Source: CAYSPT01 sp964432985
GTDB lineage: Bacteria; Muiribacteriota; CAYSPT01
Direction: 5' to 3'
Length of the DNA stretch: 41,040 nt
Assembly: GCA_964432985.1 (NCBI GenBank)
Contig: CAYSPT010000045.1
Coordinates: 1-41,040, forward strand
Shown one piece after another: positions 1 to 12,000 of this stretch; position 1 is the first letter of the stretch; each line of letters opens with the position of its first letter. The notes under the pieces are model-generated. The model was given only the letters and a program-made list of their open reading frames with translations. It did no database searches and had not been told where the DNA came from. A program made the position numbers and the translations under genes.

Positions 1-3000
1 CTGAATGTCACCAAGGATGTCGGTGATTTCGATTTTACCGCCACCTTTGACAACTACATCGACGAGGGAGTGTCGGCGGGGTCTGTCAGCGACTCCGGGT
101 ACACGGTCACCGTGGCCGGCGACACATCGGTGGACGCCCACGCCAGCCCCATCGCCGGCAACGCCGTGGACCTTACCTCGGTGGCCGACACCCTGGGCGA
201 GAAGATGGACGTACTCAAGTTCAAGATCACTGATGCCGGCGGCGACACCTTCGCCACCAACATCGATCAAATTACCATCCCCATAACCGGTACCGGCGAG
301 AACGCCTCCACCGACATTGCCTGGGCCGGGTTATATGACGACGCCAGCCCCGGATCCCCGGTGGCTACCGCCACTATCACTAACACAGAGCTTACCTTCG
401 GCTCGGCTCCCGACAGCGGTGGCACCGCCGGTCTTGACGCCATAGCCAACAGCTCAAGCGTGTCGTACACGGTGAATGTGTATCTCAACACCAGCTTGAC
501 CGACGACGACGGCGACACCTACATATTCGACATCGACGAGACGCGTATCGGGGTTGACCAGGGCACCAGCTCCCAGATGGTGGATGATTCGGGAGCGGTG
601 ACAGCGGTCACCGGTACCGTTGATATAGACGCTTCCCAACTCGTATTCACCACCCAGCCGTCCACCACCGGGACCATCAACTCCGACATCGCCCAGTCGC
701 CGGTCATTAAAGCGGTGGACGCCAACAACAATGTCGACACCGGGTATACCTCGAACATAACCATCGTGGCGGTGCTGGCTTCAAATAACAGCACCTCGGG
801 CGGCGGCACCCTGACCCTGACTCCCGCTTCGGGAAGCGGCATGTCAAGCGGTGTCTACACGGGCACCCAGGTTCGGTACAGCGCGGTGGAAACCATCGAT
901 CTGCAGGTGGACAGCGGCGTTCTGCCCACTGTCTACTCCAACAGTATCACCTTCAGCGTGGCTTCCAACACCGCTGTGGAAGCCCACAGCGGCGGCGCGC
1001 AGGCCGACTCTGATCTCTCGTCAATTGCCAACACCGAGGGCGCCAAGATGACCGTGCTCAAGTTCGAGATAGACGACAAGGGGGGTGACGGGATAGCCAC
1101 CCAGGTGGACCAGATCACCGTGGCGGTTACGGGAAGCGGCGCTGCCGCAGCAAGCGACATCGTGTGGGTGGAGCTTTATAACGACACCGCAGGCTCCCAG
1201 GTCATGAACATCAGTCACGCCGACTGCTCCATAACCAACTCGCTCATCACCTTCGGTCCGGTACCCGACAGCGGCAACGACGCCGACCTGGTCTCCATCG
1301 CCGACGGGGGCGCGGCCTCTTTTTCGGTGAACATCTACCTGAACGGGTCGGGGCTTACTGCCGCCGACACCCAGACATATATCTTCGACATCGACGAAAC
1401 CCGTATCGGTGCGGACACGGGCACCAGTTCGCAGATGGGCGGTGACACCGGAGGGGTACTGGCGGTGACCGGGACCATCGACGTGGTGGCTACCGCTATC
1501 CAGATCACCCAGCAGCCCAGCTCCCTCGGCTCGGTAAACAACGACATTACGCAGAAACCGGTCTTCACCCTGATAGATGCCAACAGCAACACCGACACAG
1601 AGTTCAGCGACAACCTGACCATAACAGCGGTACTAGCTTCAAACAACAGCACCGGCGGCAGCGGTACCCTGAGCATCACCCCCGCTTCCGGGACCGCTCC
1701 CGTCAACGGGGTGTTCACCCTTACCCAGCTTTCCTACGACGTGGCTGAATCCATTGACATCAAGGTCATCGACGAGCCCGAGAATCTCTCCGCCAAGTTC
1801 ACCAACGCCATCACCTTCTCCACCAGTTCAACCAGTACGGTAAGCGCCCACAGCGGCGGCGCGCAGGCCGACAGGGACCTCTCGTCCATAGCCGACACCG
1901 AGGGGGAGAAAATCACGGTTCTCAAGTTTGCCATCACCGACGCCGGCGGAGATGGAACCGCCACCCTGGTTGACGGCATCACCGTAGAAATCACCGGTGC
2001 CAGCACCGGCGCCAACGCCTCTGCCGACATCGTCTGGGCGGAGCTGTACAACGACACCGCGGGCTCCCAGGTGGCCACCGCCGCCAGCATCACCAACAAT
2101 TTGATAATATTCGGGTCTGCCCAGGACAGCGGCAACGACGCGGACCTGGTTTCTGTGGCCGACAGCAGTTCCCGGTCGTTCAGCGTCAACATCTATCTCA
2201 ACTCCGACCTTACCGACCCGGACAACGCCACCTACGTGTTCGACGTGGACGAAACCAAGGTGTACACGGACCTGGGAACCAGCTCCCGGATGGCCTCCGA
2301 CAGCAGCGCCGTGACCGCGGTAACCGGCACTATCGCGGTGGTAGCTACCCAGCTCAGGTATTCCACCCAGCCGTCGTCCTCCGGAACCATCAACGTGTCT
2401 ATCGCCCAGGACCCGACGGTTTCCGCCACCGATGAAAACGGCAATGTCGACCTGGACGAGACTGAGACCATAACCATATCGGCGGTGCTGGCGTCGAACA
2501 ACGAGACACCCGGCGGGGGTACCCTGACCATGGTCCCGGCCACCCCCGTGCAGCTCACCAGCGGCGAGTACACGTCCACCACGCTCATGTACGATTGGGT
2601 AGAAGTAATCGATCTCAAGCTGGTGGGCAGCGAGCACGCCGGTCCTTTCTACTCGGACCAGATCGACTTCTCGGCCACCGCCACCAGCACCGTGGCCGAT
2701 GCCACCTCGCCCCAGGGTGATCGGAATCTCACGTCAATTGGCGACACCCAGGTGGAGAAAATGACGGTGCTCAAGTTCAAGATTGTGGACGCCGGCGGTG
2801 ACAGCACCGACACCCTGGTCGACGGAATAACCATAGAAATAACAGGCAGCGGTGGCAGCGCCTCCACCGACATTGCCTGGGCGGAGCTGTACGACCTGAC
2901 CGGGAATTCACAGGTGGCCACGGCGGCAGAGATCACCGACGATTACATTGCCTTCGGCATCAATCCGGACGCCGAGTCGGACGCCGATCTCGATACCGTT

Positions 3001-6000
3001 ACCGACAGCTCATCGGTAGAGTACGCTGTCAACATCTACCTGGCAGCGCCCCTCACAGCCGCCGACAACACCACCTACGTGTTCGATATCGACGAGGACG
3101 TGGTGTTCACAGACACCGTGACCAGCTCCCAGATGGCGGCGGACAGCGGTGCAATTACCGCGGTCACCGGCACCATCGATGTTGAAGCCACCGAATTGCG
3201 CTTCACCACCCAGCCCTCGGGCAACCTGACCATGAACGCCGACATCGCGCAGCACCCGGTGGTATCAGCCGTGGACGCGAACGCCAACGTCGACCTGGAT
3301 GACACCGAAACAGTCACCATCTCCGCGGTAGTGGCCGGCGATCGCGGGACTGCCGGGAGCGGTACCCTGACCCTGACGCCGGTCAGCGGAAGCGCCATGG
3401 TCAACGGCACTTACACCAACACCCAGCTCAGGTACGATACCCTGGAAACCATCGATCTGAAGGTGACGGGCAGCGTGCACACCACAGAGATCTTCTCCAA
3501 CAGCATCATCGTCAATCCCGCCGCCACCACGACTGTTGACGCACACTCGTCGCCGCAGGCCAATTTCAATCTCTCCTCCATCGACGATACCGAAGGAGAG
3601 AAATTCTCTATCATCAAGTTTGCCATCACCGACGCCGGGGACGACTCCACCCCCACCCATATCGATCAGATCTCCGTTTCCATCAGTGGAAGTGGCGGTA
3701 ACGCCGCCTCGGACATCTCCTGGGCGGAGCTTCGGGCCAGCGACGGTGGTGACCACCAGGTAGCAACCTCCAGCGGGATCAACATCACCAATTCGGCCAT
3801 AACCTTCGGCAATGCGCCCGACGCCGGTGATGACGGCGACATGGACACCGTTCCCGACGGGACGGCGGTGGAGTATACGGTCTACATCTATGTCAACAAC
3901 GCGGGCCTGGGGGCAACGGACGGCACCGTCTACAACTTTGACATAGACGAAACCAACATTGGTACCGACCAGGGAACCAGCTCCTATATGGCCGGTGATT
4001 CGACCGCGATAACGATTATTATAGGCACCGTGGACGTGGATGCCACCGAGATTCAATTCAATACCCAGCCGTCCACGGACGCTACCATCAACAATGATAT
4101 CGTCCAGCATCCTATCATCTGGGCCACAGATGAAAACGGTAACCGGGACTACAACGAGTCGGAAAATTTGACCATAACACCGGTGGATCCGGTCTCCCAG
4201 GCACTTCTGCCCGGTACCCTTACCCTGGCGCCGGTTTCGGGAAGTGCCATGGGATCAGGAGCTTACACCAATACCCAGCTCATGTACGACCAGGTGGACG
4301 AGATACAGCTCAAGGTGGCGGGCAGTACCCACGCCGGTCCCTATTACTCAAACAGCATCACTTTCACTGCCAACCAGACCAGCACCGTGGCCGTGGCCGA
4401 CACACCGCAGGCCGATCTCGACCTGTCGTCGGTAGCCGACACCGAGGGCGAGAAGATGAGCGTGCTGAAGTTCAAGATAACCGATCCCGGCGGTGACAGC
4501 GAACCGACCTATGTGGATGGGATTGGTATTGCCATCACCGGTACCAGCACCGGGGAAAACGCCTCGGCCGACATCGCCTGGGCCGAGCTCTACAATGACA
4601 CGGACACCGTACAGGTAGCCACGGCGGCCGCCATCATGGATAACGGGATCGGATTCGGTGGTGCGCCCGACTCACAGGGAGACGCCGACCTGGTGATGAT
4701 TCCCGACGGGCAGTCGGTGTCATTCACGGTCAACATCTACCTGAACACCTCTTTGACTGATGATGATGGGGATACGTACGTCTTTGATATCGATGAAACC
4801 GGTGTAGGCACCGACACCGGCACCAGTTCAGGAATGGCGGCGGACAGCGCCGCGGTGACACCGGTGACCGGCACCATCGACGTGGATGTCACTGAGCTGA
4901 GGTTCACCCAGCAGCCTTCGGGAACGGGCACCATCAACACCGAGATCGCCCAGTATCCCATCATCCAGGCCACTGACGAAAACGGCAACCTGGACAGCGG
5001 CGACACGCAAACGGTGACCATCACGCCGGTTCTCTCGTCCAACAACTCTACCCCCGGAAGCGGTACGCTGACTATTACTCCCGCTTCAGGAAGTGCCCTG
5101 GTCAGCGGCGTGTACACCGGCACGGCGCTTCAGTACTCGGTGGTGGAAACCATCGACCTGCGGGCCGTGGGAGGGGTAACCTCCACTCCCGTTTACTCCG
5201 ACGCCATCGCGTTTTCAGCTAACGCCACCAGCACGGTGGATGCCGCCGCCAGCCCCCAGGGAGACCGGGACCTGGCGTCCATCAACAATGCCGAACTGGA
5301 CAAGATGAGCGTGCTTAAGTTCCAAATCACCGATGCCGGGGGGGATGGTGTGGACACCCTGGTAGACCAGCTGACGGTGCCGATTACGGGTACCGGCGCC
5401 AACGCTTCCGCAGATATAGCCTGGGCGGAGCTGTACGATGACACAAACGGCGCCCAGGTGGGCACGGCGGCCTCCATCAACGACGATTCCCTGGTGTTCG
5501 GCACCGCGGCGGACGCGGAGAACGATGCCGACCTGATCAGCGTTCCCGACAGCAGTTCAGTTTCTTTCACGGTCAATGTTTACCTCAGCGCGTCCCTCAC
5601 CGACGATGACGGTGACACGTACGTATTCGACATCGATGAAACCGAGGTGGACACCGATACCGGCACTGGCTCGCAGATGGCGGGTGACAGTACGGCGGTG
5701 ACGGCGGTCACCGGCACCATTGACGTGGACTCCACCCTGCTCACCATTACCACCCAGCCCTCGGGTACCGTAACGGTGGCCACCGATGTGACCCAGGACA
5801 TGGAAATCAAAGCGGTGGACGCCAACGGGAACGTGGACCTGGACGACACCCAGACGGTGACCATTACCCCGGTGCTGGCCTCGGATCACGGGAGTGCCGG
5901 GAGCGGAACGCTCACCCTGACCCCGGCTTCGGGAAGTGCCCTGGTCAACGGTCTCTACACCGGGACACAGCTGCAGTACAGCGTGGTGGAAGACATCGAT

Positions 6001-9000
6001 GTCAAGATCGAAGGCAGCACTCACGCCGGCCCCTACTACACCACCACCATCGTGGTGCAGGGTAACGCCACCACCACGGTGCCGGCGGCCACCGTACCCG
6101 TGCCTTCATCGAATATTTCCTCGGTGGCGGACACCGAGGGCGAGAAGTTCACCGTCATCAAGTTCAAGATCACCGATGCCGGCGACGACAGCGCTTCCAC
6201 ACTGGTGGACCGTATAACGGTCAACATAAGCGGCGGCACAGCTTCAGCGGATATCGCCTGGGCGGAGCTCGTGGCCGATGACGGCGGCGACCACCGGGTG
6301 GCCCTGTCCGCTTCTATCAGCGATTCGGCTATCGTGTTCGGAAGCGCTCCCGACGACGAAGCGGACGCCGACCTGGACGAGGTGACCGACGGAACTTCCA
6401 TAGGATATAGTGTGTATATCTATCTAGCCTCTACTCTTACCGCCGCCGACGGCACCGCCCACGTGTTCAGTATCGACGAAACCGATGTGGACACCGACAC
6501 CAATGGATCGTCACTCATGGCCGGTGACTCAGGCGGCGTGACCGACGTCACCGGCACCCTGGCGGTGACGGCTACCCAGCTCACCTTCACCACCCAGCCG
6601 GGCTCGGTGATGACCATCAACCAGGATGCCGATCCAAACCCCGTCATCGCCGCCACCGACGAGAACGGTAATATTGATATAGATTCCACGGACACCATCA
6701 CGGTGAGCGCAGTCGATGCCGACACGCACGGAGCTGCCACGGGGACGCTGGCCATGACGCCCGACGCCGTTTCCGGGGCATATGATCTGTCTACCGCTCC
6801 GTCGCCGGGAATCTACACCAACACCACCATGACCTACGACACCATCGAGCAGATCAAGCTCAAGGTTGCGGGATCGACCCTGACCGGGCCATACTTCTCG
6901 GACGAGATAGCCGTCTCCAGCAGCCGTACTACCACGGTGGACGTGGCTGACTCACCCCAGACCGACCGGGCGCTGTCCTCGGTGGCGGACACCGAGGGGG
7001 AGAAGATGCGGGTACTGGCGTTCAAAATCACCGACGCCGGTGACGACACCTACTCTACCCACATTGACCGCCTCACTGTGACCATAGGCGGTACTGCCGG
7101 CGCAGCCTCCACCGACATCGCCTGGGCGGAGCTGCGGGCCGACGACGGGGGTGACCACCAGGTAGCCACCGCCGCCTCGATTACCGACACGGAAATTGTT
7201 TTCGGGTCCCCTCCCGACAACGGGAGCGATTCGGACCTGGACGAAATCATCGAAGGGGGAGCGGTAGGATACACGGTGTACGTATACATGAACACCTCGC
7301 TCACCGCCGTTGACAATACCATCTACACCTTCGACATCGATGAAACCATGGTGGAGCCCGACTACGCCATCAGCACCCAGATGGACACCGATTCCAGTGG
7401 TGTGTCTCCGGTCACCGGAACGGTCACGGTGGTGGCCACCGAGTTGAGGTTTTCCACCGCACCGTCCGCTACGGGTATGGTCAACGTGGACATCGCCCAA
7501 TCTCCGGTAATTGGCGCCACCGATTCCAACGGAAACGTGGACGCCGACAACACCGAGACGGTCACGGTATCGGCAGTGCTGGCATCGGACAACAACACGT
7601 CCGGGACGGGAACTCTGAGCCTGACGCCTGCAACGCCTGCTAGCCTGGTGGCTGGGCAGTACATCAACACCGCGCTTTCGTACACCTATCCGGAAGAGAT
7701 CGATCTCAAGGCGGAAGGCAGCCTGCACCCCGGTCCCTATTATTCTTCGGGTATCGATTTTTCCACAGAGGCCACCACGACCGTGGATGCCCACTCATCG
7801 CCCCAGGCAGACACCGATCTTTCCTCCATCGCCGACACCGAGGGGGAAAAGATGAGTGTGCTGAAATTCAAGGTGACTGATTCCGGGGCCGACTCCACCC
7901 CTGCCCGGGTGGACCAGATAACCGTGTCCATAAGCGGTACCGGCGTCACAGCCTCCACCGACATTGTCTGGGCAGAGCTGTACGACGACACCAACACCAC
8001 CCGGATTGCCACGGCCGCCTCGATATCGGACACCGACATCGTCTTTGGCAGCACTCCCGATTCCGGGGACGACGCGGACCTGGTGACCATTCCCGACGGT
8101 ACCGGTGTCGAGTTCACCGTCAACATCTACCTGGTAACATCTCTCACCGATGACGATGGTGACACCTACATCTTTGACATCGATGAAACCGGCATCGGGT
8201 GCGACACGTCTTTAAGCTCGCAGATGGCCGGCGACTCCGCGGCGGTGGCCCCGGTTACGGGCACTATCGACGTGGACGCAACCGAACTGCGGTTCCTAAC
8301 TCAGCCCTCGGCTACCAGCCTGGTAAACACCGACCTGGCACAGAACCCGGAAGTGGCGGCAACCGATGAAAACGGCAACGTCGACGTGGACGGGGTCGAA
8401 ACCCTTACCATAACCGCCGTGCTGGCTTCCGACCACGGTACCGCCGGAACGGGTTCGCTGACCCTGACTCCCGTCTCGGGAAGCGCACTGACCGCCGGGC
8501 GGTACACCAACACCGTGCTCACCTACGACTACCCGGAAACCGTCGATGTGAAAGTCGAAGGCAGCGTGCACGCCACCGCCATCTACTCGGGCAGCATAGC
8601 GTTCAGCACCGCCGGCACCACCACGGTTGACGCCGTGGCCTCACCGCAGGCCGACCGGGACCTGTCTTCGGTGGATGACACCGAGCTTGAGAAAATGAGC
8701 GTGCTGAAGTTCAAGATCACCGACCAGGGCGCCGATGCAACAGCGACGCTGCTGGACAGGATCGTCATATCGGTGGCAGGGACCGCCGGAAACGCAGCTT
8801 CCGATATCGTCTGGGCGGAGCTTTACAACGATACCCTGGGGGCCAGAGTCACCGACACCGTCACCCTGGGATCCATCTCCAACACGTCGATTAGCTTCGG
8901 AATCACTCCCGACTCCGAGGACGATGCTGACTTGATCTCCATTGCCGACAGCAGCACCACGTCGTTCACTGTCAACCTGTACTTCAACAGCTCCCTGGCC

Positions 9001-12000
9001 GCCTCCGACCTGACCACCTATATTTTCGACGTAGACGAGACCCTGGTGGGCCCGGATGGCGGGGCCAGCTCACAGATGACAACGGACACTGCGGCGGTAA
9101 CCATGGTTACCGGTACGGTAGATGTGGACGTGTCGGCTCTCAAGGTGACCGGAAACGGTTCACTCACCGCTGGCAACTCCACGACGCTGACGGTATTCGG
9201 AGTGGATGAGAATGGCAACCTGGACCTGGATTACGCCGGCAGCAAGAATATCACCTTCAGCGGTCCGGGGACCATCGGTACCAACACTCCCACGGTGACC
9301 GACCAGTCTGCGGCCACGGTGAATGTGGGCTCTCCCACGAGCATCACCTTCACTGCCGGGCAGTCCAGCGCCGGGGGCACCCTGACTGTCTACCTGGTGG
9401 AAACGGTCAACCTGGAAGCAACCGATGGAGTCAACTCCACCGGCGGTTTGCCGGGGAACATACTGCCGTTGACCGTGACCCCCGCCGGCCAGGCGGCCCT
9501 GGCGTTCTCGCAGAACCCGTCAACCGGCGATGCCGCCGGCACACCGTTTGCCACCCAGCCCATGGTGCAGTTCCAGGACCCTTATGGGAACGTGGCCACC
9601 TCGGCCACGGGGAACATCACCCTGAGCGCCGTGCTGGCCGCGGACCACGGCACCGCGGGCTCGGGCACCCTGGGAGGGACCGTCACCGTGGCGGCTGCGG
9701 CCGGAGTGGCCACCTTCAGCGGAATCTATTACACGAAAGTGGAAACGATACACGTCAAGGCCGAGAGCGGTTCGCTGGACGCGGGCTTCAGCACCGACGT
9801 AACCGTTACCTCCACCGGAACCGCCTACCAGGCGATCATGACCGGCGGCCCGTACTCTTCTGACGCCGGGGGAGTAGCTACCGTAACCGTGGAAGTGCAG
9901 GACCAATACGGCAATGCCGAGACCAACGGCGCGGTGGCGGTAACACCCACCTCGGACACCACGGGAACCCACGCCTTCTACCAGACGGGTACCACCACGG
10001 CGCTTCCCGGAGGTCAGCTTACAGTAGGCAACGGCTCCTCCAGCGGTACCTTCGACTACTACACCGAGCTGTCGGGCACCGACACCCTGACAGCCACCAC
10101 CACGCTCTCGGTGCCCACGGACACCGAAACGGTAACCGTGTCCGCGGCCGCAGCCTACCAGGCGGTTTTCTCCAGCACGCCGCTCACCCTGTCCGCCGGG
10201 ACCAGCGGAACCGTGACCGTGGAGGTGCAGGATGAATTCAGTAACTCACAGTCCACGGGCTCGGTGGAGATCACCATGTCTTCAAACAGCACCGGTGCCT
10301 TCTACTTTTACGAAACGGGTACGACCACCGTCCTGACGGACGACAAGATCACCATCGCTGGCGGAAGTTCGTCGGGAACCTTCGACTACCACGATTTGAA
10401 GGAAGGAACCCCCACGCTCACCGCCACCACCACCCTGACGGTGACCACCGACACCCAGGGCGTCACCGTCAACCGGGACATGTTCAGCCAGCTGCAGCTG
10501 GTGCTGCCCGGTGAGACCGCCGCACCGGGGACCGTGGCAGGGAAGACGGGGACCGTCAGCGACCAGACGGCAGGGAATGCATTCTCCCTGACCGTCAACG
10601 CCTGCGACGATTACTTCAATGTGGACATGGGTATCACCGACACGGTTCAGATCACGTCCTCCGATCCGCTGTTCACGGCCCTGGACGTGCTGTTTACCGC
10701 CGGAACGAAAAGCCAGACCATCACCCTGAAGACCTCGGGGGCCCAGACCATCACCGTGACCGATACGACCCAGGGCGGCATCACCACCGACACTGCCACG
10801 GTTACCGTGATACCGGGGGCGCTCCATCATTTCAAGGTGGACCACGACGGCACCGCCGTGGCCAATTCCAACGAGCTCATGACCATCTCCGCCCGGGACG
10901 AATTCGACAACGTGGTCACTACGTGGACCGGGACGGTGACCCTGGGGACGAACACCATCCTGACCGATGACAACATCACCTGGTACCAGGGCGACGGCAC
11001 CAACGCGCCGAACAATGCCGCCGGAGATGACGACGAAGCGACCCTGCTCTTCGACGCTGCAGACAATGGGCAGGTGACGGTGTACTTCAGGGGGACGAAG
11101 TTCGAGACCATCGACATATCCATGACTGACGGAGTGAAACCCGACGACGGCACCGAGGGGAACCTGGACGTGGGCGCCGCTGGCGCCTACACCATGACTC
11201 TGGAGAGCACCGCCCCTTCGGAGCTTCCCAAGCCGCGGACCGCGGTGTCCATGGAAGTACTGGTAAAAGATAAATACGGAAACCTGCAGAAAAACGCTGC
11301 GGTTACCTTCACAGTGAGGGAAGGGGACGGTGAGATCGACGCCGACCAGGCATCCGCTGGCATCCAGGCCAGCACGGTTACCGGTACCGACGGTACCGCC
11401 ACGGCCCAGTGGATGCTGGGGGCCGGCAAGAACGTGGCCCGGGCTACCATTACCCCGGTGGAGACCGGGGGCACCACCATGGTGGAATTTACCGTAAATG
11501 CTCAGAACAACGTGGCCCAGTCCACGGTGAGCTCCTCCAGCACCGAGACCCAGACCATCAGCCTGTCTGATGGGACCAAACTGGAGGTTCCCCCGGGAGC
11601 GGTGGTCACCGACACCACTATCAGTATCGAGCAGAAGTACGACCCGATGGTGGAAGACGAGTATGAGCAGGGTGTACCCTCTCCGCACACCGACAGCGTG
11701 TACCTGGACTATCTGACTACCGAAGGGGAGAAAGACCTGGATGGCGGTACCGGAGTGCCGCTGGCGTTTGAGATGCTTCCATCGGGGAAACTGTTCACCG
11801 AACCGGTCCTGTTCAAGATTCCTCTTCCCCTGGGGACCAGCGCCGAGCTGGCTGCCAAAGCCAGGCTGTATTTCTGGGACGTAGTGGAGTGGGTCCCGGT
11901 GGGCGGCGAAGTGGAGCTGATCAGCGGACAGTACTGGCTTACCGCGGCGCTCAATCACTTCTCTACTTATGCGGTAGTAGTGGAAGAGACACCTGCCCCC

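Noticed and set aside
10282..11958. Long minus-strand open frame (558 codons) opposite the giant surface protein
   Set aside because: It is antisense to a clearly coding, domain-bearing frame; its product is rich in His, Gly and Arg with no recognisable motif, as expected from the complement of GC-rich Thr/Asp codons.
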